Part shown: positions 7,670-14,078 of the stretch, one piece after another | Position numbering within the stretch: the first letter of the stretch is position 1 | Layout: every line of letters begins with the position of its first letter | Source: SBAX01 sp043806315 | Lineage (GTDB): Bacteria > Planctomycetota > Phycisphaerae > UBA1845 | DNA length: 15,686 nt | Direction: 5' to 3' | Assembly (NCBI GenBank): GCA_043806315.1 | Contig: JAZDHF010000271.1 | Span: 1 to 15,686 of the forward strand | The notes under the pieces: generated by a model | The model's input: only the letters and a program-made list of their open reading frames with translations | Database searches by the model: none | Told to the model about the DNA's origin: nothing | Position numbers and translations under genes: made by a program

Positions 7670-8035
7670 TCCTGTTGCCGAGAACACCGTGATTATCGGA
7701 GTCTGCGGTGCTGCAGGTTCTCCCCGGCAAGCTGCTCGGGCATATCGTTGTGTCCCGCTTTCGGGCAATCCGGCCACGACGAGGAGCGGGCGACCAGGTC
7801 GTGACAGTCGTCGACATAGTTCGTCGATCTCGGGAAGGAATTCGGCCTCAATACTGTACTCCGGAAAAACGATGATGTGGGCGCGTTTATCATAGCAGAA
7901 TCGAATAGCGCACTGGATTCTCTCCCGAGGCCGCTCCTTCAACTGGGAACGAATTGCCGCGACCCGTTCCAGATATTTCTCTTGCCATGTCTTGATTGTC
8001 TCGCGACCCGTCGGTCTATCCGCTTCTGTCGCTTT
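7670..8035 (-). pseudogene. Fragment of a carbon-nitrogen hydrolase (nitrilase)-like protein
   Basis: On the minus strand one frame reads a coherent ~120-residue segment: an amphipathic lead (ETIKTWQEKYLERVAAIRSQ), then HIIVFPEYSIEAEFLPEIDE, then RPLLVVAGLPESG. The order helix, (D/H)IxVFPEYS with the catalytic-type Glu, LP-x2-(D/E), and LxVVAGxPE is that of the N-terminal part of the nitrilase fold. The later Lys and Cys of the catalytic triad are not visible, and the sequence on both sides is Arg/Pro-rich and unlike protein. The frame is open from 8212 to 7367 but overlaps the end of the 13-heme cytochrome gene, so the outer parts are chance. Probably a gene remnant left by the same rearrangements as the neighbouring integrase. 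A stand-alone short protein is less likely. Confidence 0.4.
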
Positions 8036-8520
8036 GCTATCTGACCGCCCTGCAGAGACACGCGGTGGAGCTCGCCGCCGCCCCCGCGAAGTGGATGCCC
8101 TGGAACTACGAAGAGATGCTCGCTCCCGCCGCCTCGCCCCCCATCGCCACCCGTAGTTGATTGCCGCTGATTCCCGCCGAATCGACCGTCTCGGTCGCCG
8201 CCGCGCCCTCAATCGTGATCACGCATGCCTGCCGGAAGGACACGATCAATCGACTTGCCGAGGAACAAGTCCGGAATGATCCGTTGCCGCACGTGCGGGG
8301 CTCAGCAGGTTTCGACACGTCCCGGCCGGAAGGGGCAATCGCGCCTTTCTTCGCCGATCAAAGAGGCGGCCTCGGTTCCTTGCTTTGGGCGTCCGCGCGA
8401 TTGCCACAGGTCGCCGCACAACCTGCAGAGGGCGCCGGCCGGAGCCGCGAAACTGTTGGGGTGTTCTTGCCGACGCCCGGCAAGGCCGCATACACCTCCC
8501 GGCTGGGTCAGTCGCGCGTG

Positions 8521-8555
8521 GTTGCATGAGGCCCTTGTGGGCCAGGAGGTGCAAC
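8521..8555 (+). promoter_or_regulatory. Hairpin enclosing the integrase ribosome binding site
   Basis: GTTGCA (8521-8526) pairs with TGCAAC (8550-8555), and inside it GGCCC (8530-8534) pairs with GGGCC (8539-8543) around a TTGT loop. The ribosome binding site AGGAGGT (8544-8550) lies in the internal loop between the two stems, and the ATG follows at 8556. In the folded RNA the site would be largely shut off, so translation of the recombinase could be held low. Pairing is exact in the sequence; a regulatory role is inference. Confidence 0.45.
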
Positions 8556-9060
8556 ATGGCGACTGAGAAAGTCGGCGTATACAAGAAATGGCATGGAACG
8601 GTTCCCACTTACAGACCGGGCGAGCTCTTACCCAGAGGCGAGTGGCCGAGGAAACGGCCATTTCGCTGGGCGGTGCGCTGGTTTGGATCGGATGGGAAGC
8701 GCTACAGCAGGAGCTTTGAAAGCAGAAAGGAGGCAAACAAGTACGCGGAATCACGGCAGGCGGATGTTCCGCGAAGCTGTTGCGTGCTCGCTCATCCACG
8801 AAAACCCCTTTCAGGGATTACGCCAGGAGAAAGTCGCACAACGGCCCTGGCAATTTGTCGGGCCGGCGGAACCGACGACTGATCGAAGCCTCGCCATCCC
8901 TTCGGTGGCGCGGCATGACGGGGCTGGGCTACTGTTGCGGCCTGAGGCTGGGCGAAGTGCTCAACCTGACGTGGTCCGATGTCGATTTCGAGCGAAGCCA
9001 AGTTCGAGTCGCTCGAAAGGACGCGGCGGAGCAGGTGGTTGGCGAGGGCCGTAAAGGAGC
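8556..9060 (+). pseudogene. Tyrosine recombinase/integrase remnant (frameshifted, internally deleted)
   Basis: Three pieces of one site-specific tyrosine recombinase lie in order but in three frames. Piece 1 (8556-~8766) starts at ATG 8556 behind AGGAGGT and encodes an Arm-type DNA-binding N terminus (GVYKKWHGTVP...RWAVRWFGSDGKRYSRSFES). Piece 2 (~8767-8870, next frame) reads REAVACSLIHENPFQGLRQE, the end of the core-binding domain. Piece 3 (~8880-9045, third frame) reads LIEASPSLRWRGM then GYCCGLRLGEVLNLTWSDVD, the start of the catalytic domain with the first catalytic Arg (GLRLGE). About 100 codons between pieces 1 and 2 are missing, and the HxxR and active Tyr are not visible. It cannot encode an active enzyme. 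The type is common in planctomycete genomes. Two frameshifts could in principle be sequencing errors, but the deletion could not. Confidence 0.75.
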
Positions 9061-9294
9061 TGGAGTCGGGGAACACCTCATTCCACTCCGCGAAGGGCTT
9101 GTTGGTGGACCGTGCTCGCCACGGTGGGGCGCGATCGCCGGTTCCGGTGCGTCCCGACGGCGTTAGGATCTCCTCGCCGCGCCGAGGACTATGGGTTGGA
9201 ATGAGTTTCCGGCGCAAGCGAGTTCAAGGAATTCGTGGGACCGTTTACACGGCGTGCCAAAGGACTTAGGATGGGGCGTGGCCAATGACCCCGA

Positions 9295-10239
9295 TTGGAG
9301 GGGCGCGAGAGAAAGACGGACGTGGGATTGCCTGCCTGGGTCGTGCTCGGAGTAATGACGGTGGCCTCGGGAGCGCCGGCGAATCCAGCGTACCTGGCTG
9401 ACCTGCTGCCTGCCGAAGTCCAGGGCTTCGGACCCGGCGGGCGGGATGGAGTCTACAACTCCGACACTCTCTTTGAGCTCATCAACGGCGGCGCCGAGGT
9501 GTACCGCGCTCTCAACGTACAGACTGTTCTCAGTCGGCGATACGTAAAGGACGGCGCTCCTGGCATCATTGTTGATGTTTTCGACATGGGATCCTCCCAA
9601 GATGCCTTCGGCGCCTATCACTACGACATGCGCGAGGAGAAAAACGCGGGAATTGGCCAGGAATCTGAATACGTGGGCGGGGCTCTTCATTTCTGGAAAG
9701 ACCGTTACTTCGTTTCCGTTGTGGCTCTGCGTGAGACCGACGATTCCACCCGTGCGGTGCTGGCCCTCGGAACAGCGATCGCCGGAGCCATTCCCCGCCC
9801 CGGAGCTGCGCCACGGCTGGTCGGATTGCTGCCATCAAGAGGCCTGATCCGGGCGCAGATACACTGTTTCCACGATTGGGCCGGCCTTAATCGACTCTAC
9901 ATGCTCGCCGAGGAGAATCTGCTTGAGCTCGATCGCAGGACCGAAGGCGTCCTCGCGCGATATCGGCGCAGCTCCCAACCGATAGAAGGAGCGCGATCTC
10001 AGTCGTTTGTACTCGTAATGATCGACTATCCTTGTGAGCACAATGCAGAGCAAGCCCATCGGCGGTTTTTCGACAAGTACCTTGCGGATGCGGACGACCA
10101 GGGTACAGCCCGGATGGGAGACAACCTCTGGTCTGGGAGTCGTCGAGCAGGGACCGTGTTTGTGGGCGTCTTTGGCGCGCCCACTAGGGCAGAGGCTCTG
10201 AGGTTGATGGATGAAGTCAGTCAGGCCCAGCGACCCTGA
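9295..10239 (+). CDS. DUF6599 family exported protein
   Basis: A 314-residue protein of unknown function. A short basic N terminus (MEGRERKTD) and hydrophobic VGLPAWVVLGVMTVASGAPA suggest a signal peptide cleaved after APA. The mature part contains YNSDTLFELINGGAEVYRAL (residues ~54-73), the signature of the DUF6599 family, followed by VDVFDMGSSQDAFGAYHYDM and LHFWKDRYFVSV, which fit that family. The start is uncertain: TTG 9295 overlaps a GGAGG, while GTG 9322 has GAGA at usable spacing; both keep most of the hydrophobic stretch. It ends 23 bases before the DUF362 gene, so the two are probably co-transcribed. No catalytic residues can be assigned. It lies just after the integrase remnant but looks intact. 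Confidence 0.75.
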   Translation: MEGRERKTDVGLPAWVVLGVMTVASGAPANPAYLADLLPAEVQGFGPGGRDGVYNSDTLFELINGGAEVYRALNVQTVLSRRYVKDGAPGIIVDVFDMGSSQDAFGAYHYDMREEKNAGIGQESEYVGGALHFWKDRYFVSVVALRETDDSTRAVLALGTAIAGAIPRPGAAPRLVGLLPSRGLIRAQIHCFHDWAGLNRLYMLAEENLLELDRRTEGVLARYRRSSQPIEGARSQSFVLVMIDYPCEHNAEQAHRRFFDKYLADADDQGTARMGDNLWSGSRRAGTVFVGVFGAPTRAEALRLMDEVSQAQRP

Positions 10240-10262
10240 CGCTAACGCTACGAAAGGCAGCC

Positions 10263-11210
10263 ATGAACAAGACAGACAGTGGACTAACCCGGCGAGATAT
10301 CCTTCGTGGTGCCGGTAGTGTCGTGGTGGCCACGATGACCGGTGCATCCCTCTTTGGCCAAGGGCAACGACAGGCCGAGCCAAACTCGGATTCGGCGGCA
10401 GACGCTACCAAGAAGGACGTATCCGACCGGAAGGCCAAGGTGATCCTCATTCGCGACCAGAACGTCCTGGATGCCGGCGGCCAGGCCAAATCCGAGGTAC
10501 TATCACGGATGCTGGACGAGGCTGTGACGGCGCTGCTGGGCGAGACCAAGCCGGAGGCGGCCTGGAGTCGGTTAATCCATCCGTCCGACGCCGTCGGCAT
10601 CAAGAGCAATGAGTGGAGGTTCCTGCCCACTCCGCCTGCTCTTGAAGAAGCGATTCGGAAGCGGGTGGCTGGCGCCGGTGTAAAGGAAGAACGTATTGGC
10701 ATCGCCGACCGCGGAGTGCTGAACAATCCCTTATTCCAGCAAGCCACGGCGCTCGTCAACGTCCGCCCCTTGCGTACGCATCACTGGAGCGGAGTGGGAG
10801 GCTGCATCAAGAACTACATTATGTTCTCACCCGATCCGCCGAGCTGGCACGATGACTCTTGCGCCAACCTGGCTGGCCTGTGGGAGCTCCCCGCCGTTAA
10901 GGGAAAGACTCGCCTGAATATCCTGGTGATGCTGACGCCGCTTTTCCACGGCAAAGGCCCCCACCACTTTCAGGCGAAGTACACATGGGAGTACAAGGGC
11001 CTGATCGTCGGCTTGGATCCGGTAGCGGTGGACGCCACCGGCGTGCGCATACTTGATGCCAAGCGCAAGGATTACTTCGGCCAAGAAGAACCACTCACGA
11101 CCTCGCCCAAGCATATCCACGTTGCCGAGAAGAAGTATGGCCTGGGTGTTGCCGATCCGAGTCGAATCGACATTCAGAAACTCGGCTGGATGGACGGCGC
11201 CCTGATTTAG
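10263..11210 (+). CDS. Tat-exported DUF362 family protein
   Basis: A 315-residue protein beginning with a twin-arginine signal (LTRRDILRGAG at 8-18, hydrophobic to ~31). The DUF362 hallmarks are present: RTHHWSGVGGCIKNYIMF at 171-188, the family's H-x-tG-x-GG-x-KN motif, and GLIVGLDPVAVDATGVRIL at 246-264, the DPxAxD motif. No ferredoxin domain is fused, unlike many DUF362 proteins. DUF362 has no settled biochemical role. The Tat signal implies folding, perhaps with a cofactor or metal, before export; Cys181 and Cys200 and many His residues could be ligands. ATG 10263 has AAAGG a few bases upstream. Pairing with a secreted DUF6599 protein suggests one periplasmic task. Confidence 0.85.
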   Translation: MNKTDSGLTRRDILRGAGSVVVATMTGASLFGQGQRQAEPNSDSAADATKKDVSDRKAKVILIRDQNVLDAGGQAKSEVLSRMLDEAVTALLGETKPEAAWSRLIHPSDAVGIKSNEWRFLPTPPALEEAIRKRVAGAGVKEERIGIADRGVLNNPLFQQATALVNVRPLRTHHWSGVGGCIKNYIMFSPDPPSWHDDSCANLAGLWELPAVKGKTRLNILVMLTPLFHGKGPHHFQAKYTWEYKGLIVGLDPVAVDATGVRILDAKRKDYFGQEEPLTTSPKHIHVAEKKYGLGVADPSRIDIQKLGWMDGALI

Positions 11211-11239
11211 ATCTCCTGGGGCCTTGTTGGAATCATGCC

Positions 11240-11599
11240 CTCCAATGCCACGGGGATCACGAGTGGAACAGCAGTTCGAGCTCCGCCCGGCTGGCCACGG
11301 CCATGGACCCCGAGTTCCTTTCCACCTTGACCCTGATGCTCATCCCCTCCACGCCGATTTACAGGCTTGCCCAGAACGGGCGCTTTGAGACGCCGAGCGT
11401 CGAGGGTCTGTTGCATGAGCTGCGCATCATCGTTGCCGAGTCCAACCCCACCGATGCCGTATTCCGTTCCAATCACGCCTCCAACTACCTCCCGATTGAA
11501 GGACGCCTACCTCGAGACCGCGACGTCATCCTTGAGAACATCGATGCGGCTCTATCCGGCGATGCGCCCGTGCGCGCAGAGTGGTTCCGGGGACTTTAG
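11240..11599 (+). pseudogene. 3' fragment of a radical SAM protein gene
   Basis: The frame reads ARLATAMDPEFLSTLTLMLI, then PSTPIYRLAQNGRFE, then LLHELRIIVAE and FRSNHASNYLPIEGRLPRDR, ending at TAG 11597-11599. The run TLxLMLxPxTPxY ... LLxELxxIV ... FRxNHASNYLPIxGxLPxD is the conserved C-terminal part of a common bacterial radical SAM family. The CxxxCxxC radical SAM motif and everything before the last ~110 residues are absent; upstream only ~30 bases separate it from the DUF362 stop. ATG 11303 could start a 98-residue product, but no good ribosome binding site precedes it. Best read as a truncated gene. Confidence 0.6.
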
Positions 11600-11942
11600 C
11601 CCGAGATCAACCACGCGGCCCGCGAAGGGAATTCAGCTCCGAAAGAACTGTGCCAGCGTGTTGGGGCTTACGCGATCGGAGAGGATGAGGCACTTTCTGT
11701 CGGCTGCCGAGGCGAGGCAGGGTACGCACCGTGGGGGGCCAACTACCGCTCCTGCCCAAGCACCGCTTCACTACGCTGCTGAAGGATACCGCGAGGGGCG
11801 ATGCGACATTGGCGAGGTAGATCGACCGGGTCGATCGTAAGAGCGTTGAAGCTAGGGGCCGGCTCCCGTACGATGCTTGGTTGGCCCGCGAAGGTCGTTC
11901 AAGCAAGAGCCCAATGGGCAATCTCGGGTCAAAGGGCATTCG
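11600..11942. other. Intergenic stretch with no recognisable gene
   Basis: About 340 bases between the radical SAM fragment and the acetyltransferase. Short frames exist but none shows a known motif. One + frame around 11741-11895 reads protein-like (LLPKHRFTTLLKDTARGDA) but is cut by an in-frame TAG at 11818-11820, so it may be another decayed gene end. Confidence 0.4.
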
Positions 11943-12752
11943 ATGCACGCAACAAGACCCTTCCCGTCCATCTCGTCCATCGGCGACCACATCGGCAGGG
12001 CAATTGAGAAGCACCTGGAGGCCGCGTTCCGTGATCTCGTGCATGGCCCAATGGTTGTGAACGAAGACAGGTTCATACGTCTAATAACCGGGGAGCCGCA
12101 CCCCTTCGGCAATTTCGCCGTGGTTTCCGATTCCGACGACCTCGAGAGTACAAAGGCGGCAATTGACCCGCTGCTTACGTGCGGGGCGCCCGCGGCGGTG
12201 TTGTATCTTGGTGGCACGGGGAAGGAAGTCGACGAATACCTCCGAAGGCAAGGATTCAAAGACCAAGGGGCGATGCCCGCGATGGCGGTTGAGATCGCGA
12301 AGATGACCCCGACCACGCTGCTCGAGGGCTACGAGTCTGTGAGGATTAGTGGAGGCAAGGAAATCGAGGAATGGGCCGAGGGTTTCGCGATTGGTTATGA
12401 GCTTCCGATTGCTGTGGCCAGGGTGTTCTCGTCGTCACCGATTGGTGCCGACATGGCGCCGAATGCGCCCGTGCAGTTCTTTGCGATCCTCAAAGATGCA
12501 AAGCCCGTGAGCACGTCGCTGCTGTACCTTCACGGCGGCCTCGCAGGGATCTACTGCGTCGCGACCGTCCCCGCGGAGCGAGGGAAAGGTCTCGGCGCGC
12601 ACGCAACGGCCGAACCTCTACGCATCGCCTACGATCTCGGCTATCGCGTCGGCGTGCTGCAATCGTCCGTATTGGGACATCCGGTGTACAAACGGCTCGG
12701 TTTCGCAGACTTCGGAGGAGTGCCTCTCTACATACGTGTGCCGACTGGTTAG
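11943..12752 (+). CDS. GNAT-family N-acetyltransferase
   Basis: A predicted 269-residue acetyl-CoA-dependent acyltransferase. The C-terminal half carries GNAT motif A: YCVATVPAERGKGLGAHATA (residues ~204-223), where V-x-P-x-x-R-G-x-G-L-G binds the pyrophosphate of CoA. LGHPVYKRLGFADFG (244-258) is motif B with the usual Y-x-x-x-G-F end. The N-terminal ~120 residues are a second, degenerate GNAT-like half (AVVSDSDDLEST... VDEYLRRQGF), so the protein is probably a two-lobed member. The substrate cannot be told from sequence. ATG 11943 has AAAGGG about 8 bases upstream; a longer frame back to 11877 adds 22 residues with no support. It appears to be a single-gene unit, with a small hairpin just after the stop. 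Confidence 0.83.
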   Translation: MHATRPFPSISSIGDHIGRAIEKHLEAAFRDLVHGPMVVNEDRFIRLITGEPHPFGNFAVVSDSDDLESTKAAIDPLLTCGAPAAVLYLGGTGKEVDEYLRRQGFKDQGAMPAMAVEIAKMTPTTLLEGYESVRISGGKEIEEWAEGFAIGYELPIAVARVFSSSPIGADMAPNAPVQFFAILKDAKPVSTSLLYLHGGLAGIYCVATVPAERGKGLGAHATAEPLRIAYDLGYRVGVLQSSVLGHPVYKRLGFADFGGVPLYIRVPTG

Positions 12753-12757
12753 CACCA

Positions 12758-12776
12758 TTCCCAAGACCTTTGGGAA
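12758..12776 (+). terminator. Small hairpin after the acetyltransferase gene
   Basis: TTCCCAA (12758-12764) and TTGGGAA (12770-12776) form a perfect 7-bp stem with a 5-base loop, 6 bases after the stop codon. No run of T follows, so if it ends transcription it is not a classical intrinsic terminator. Confidence 0.3.
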
Positions 12777-13200
12777 AGGTTCGCACTGAGGGAGAATGGC
12801 TAGCCCGCATTTCTCACCAGTGGATGGACCGAGACGAGAATGAGGCCCGGGCGATTCTGAGACGATGGGCAAATTGGCCTCGAAAAACAGCCCGTTGGGC
12901 AACTGAGCGCGCGGCGGTCGCAGATACCGACGCCGCGTCGCACCCGTGGACCCGTCGAAAAAACGGCCCAATCAACAGAATCTATCTACGAGTGTCTAGC
13001 TCTACCAAGGCTACTCCTCAAGGAGCGCCTTTCAACCTCTGAAAAGGAGTTCGTCGAACGTCGGAGCTACTTACACGTCGGAGGGGAAATATCTGCCAAA
13101 TGTGTTGGGACGGGTTCTGTGCCGTTCTGCAGGCCGGAGGTGTCTACTGGGTTAGTATTCTGCGGTGACAGAGTCCCGCAGCGCGGACGACGCCGCTGCG
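12777..13200. other. Intergenic stretch between convergent genes
   Basis: About 420 bases between the + strand acetyltransferase and the - strand mgtC-like gene. A + frame is open from 12861 to 13214 and includes a hydrophilic stretch (LLLKERLSTSEKEFVERRSY), but it has no convincing start, no ribosome binding site and no family I recognise. I see no RNA gene. Confidence 0.4.
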
Positions 13201-13929
13201 CTACGGTCCGTTGATCGGACTGTTGTCCATCTGCCGGGTGGCGCGCTCGTGGCGCACCTCCGTCACGCCGGCGAGTTCAACAATGTCGAAGAGCAGGCCT
13301 CGATGGGCGCGGTGGTAGTGGCAATAGCGGATGTCCATGGCCTCCAGCTCACCCTCCGGCGACACGTCCCACGACGCATCGGGGATGCGATAATCGTCCA
13401 AAATGCGAAGGATGCGGACCCGCGTCTTGCCCAACTCACGATGGTAGACGACGGTACACTCGGAGAAGCGGCAGCGCTCCAGGACGCGATGCTCGAACCA
13501 CTGAACGGCCAGCAAAACGGCGACAACCAGAACCGTTAGGACGAGTCCCGCGGCGGCATACCCGCCCCCGACGATCACGCCGATCGCCGAGGTGGTCCAG
13601 ATTGTCGCCCCGGTGGTCAGTCCGACGATTGTGCCGCGATGGCGGATAATCGCCCCGGCGCCCAGGAACCCGACGCCGGTCACGACTTGGGCGGTGATGC
13701 GGGTCCGATCGGCGGTTTCCCCCGCGAGCAGAATCGAGGCGATGGTGAACAAGGTGCTGCCGACGCAGATGAGGGCCAGAGTTCGTGCCCCGGCGGCTTT
13801 CTGTTTGAATTGCCGCTCCGCGCCGATGAGCACGCCGCACAGCACGGAGCACAGCACGAGGATGATCCCGGACCAATGGGGCGGGAAAACCTGATGCAAG
13901 TCACCGAAATAGCGCCACCACTCGTGCAT
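13201..13929 (-). CDS. MgtC/SapB family membrane protein
   Basis: A 242-residue protein. The N-terminal ~145 residues are the MgtC/SapB membrane domain: GIILVLCSVLCGVLIGAERQ, AAGARTLALICVGSTLFT, QVVTGVGFLGAGAIIRHRGT, GLTTGATIWTTSAIGVIVGG, then a last helix LVLTVLVVAVLLAVQWFEH. The conserved G-x-E-R-Q, R-T-x3-(C/V)-x-G-(S/A), and GFLGAGxI motifs are all present. The C-terminal ~95 residues are a soluble cytoplasmic domain, as in longer MgtC homologs. MgtC in Salmonella supports growth at low Mg2+ and inhibits the F-type ATP synthase; environmental homologs are often of unknown role. ATG 13929 has no clear ribosome binding site. It lies 138 bases downstream of mqnE on the same strand, separated by palindromic repeats, so co-transcription is uncertain. 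Confidence 0.88.
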   Translation of the reverse strand: MHEWWRYFGDLHQVFPPHWSGIILVLCSVLCGVLIGAERQFKQKAAGARTLALICVGSTLFTIASILLAGETADRTRITAQVVTGVGFLGAGAIIRHRGTIVGLTTGATIWTTSAIGVIVGGGYAAAGLVLTVLVVAVLLAVQWFEHRVLERCRFSECTVVYHRELGKTRVRILRILDDYRIPDASWDVSPEGELEAMDIRYCHYHRAHRGLLFDIVELAGVTEVRHERATRQMDNSPINGP

Positions 13930-13958
13930 CGTTCAGTCGTCGCACTAGGCGACGTGGA

Positions 13959-13976
13959 ATCCCGGCGCGCCGGGAT
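13959..13976. repeat. Perfect 18-base palindrome
   Basis: ATCCCGGCGCGCCGGGAT reads the same on both strands. It lies 30 bases upstream of the mgtC-like start (minus strand), in the gap before mqnE. It may be part of the adjacent repeat block or a regulator site. Confidence 0.6.
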
Positions 13977-13990
13977 CCGAAAGACCCGGT

Positions 13991-14010
13991 CCGCGAGCTT
14001 GCGCTCGCGG
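13991..14010. repeat. Hairpin in the mgtC-mqnE gap
   Basis: CCGCGAG (13991-13997) and CTCGCGG (14004-14010) form a perfect 7-bp GC-rich stem with a 6-base loop. There is no T tract on either side, so a terminator role for mqnE is not shown. Confidence 0.5.
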
Positions 14011-14012
14011 GA

Positions 14013-14078
14013 TGTCATTCTGAGCGGAGCGAAGAATCTCCTTGCGTGTCTGGATGCTTCGCTCCGCTCAGCACGACA
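14013..14078. repeat. Imperfect inverted repeat of a dispersed REP-like type
   Basis: Two 26-base arms, 14013-14038 and 14053-14078, are inverted copies with 3 mismatches around a 14-base centre. The core GCGGAGCGAAG / CTTCGCTCCGC inside a TGTCATTCTGAG context resembles a widespread interspersed palindromic repeat found in many bacterial genomes. The right arm runs into mqnE and supplies its last three codons and stop (14068-14070). Confidence 0.6.

Larger units (their letters stand above)
7570..8555. other. Gene-poor, decayed stretch
   Basis: Nearly 1 kb with no intact gene that I can defend. It contains the nitrilase-like fragment on the - strand (about 7670-8035), a perfect 12-base palindrome CCGCACGTGCGG at 8287-8298, and a hairpin at 8521-8555 before the integrase remnant. 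Short open frames on both strands between 8036 and 8520 show no recognisable domain. Confidence 0.5.

Noticed and set aside
7995..8160. Plus-strand frame ending at TGA 8158-8160 with protein-like stretch AKWMPWNYEEML
   Set aside because: Only about 50 codons, no start, and it overlaps the nitrilase-like fragment on the other strand; I could not match it to any family.
8106..8318. Minus-strand 70-codon frame
   Set aside because: No recognisable motif and no ribosome binding site; may be a chance frame in decayed DNA.
11741..11895. Possible gene tail between the radical SAM fragment and the acetyltransferase
   Set aside because: Interrupted by an in-frame TAG and not recognisable.
12861..13214. 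Plus-strand open frame before the mgtC-like gene
   Set aside because: No credible start or ribosome binding site, no family resemblance, and its end overlaps the mgtC-like gene.
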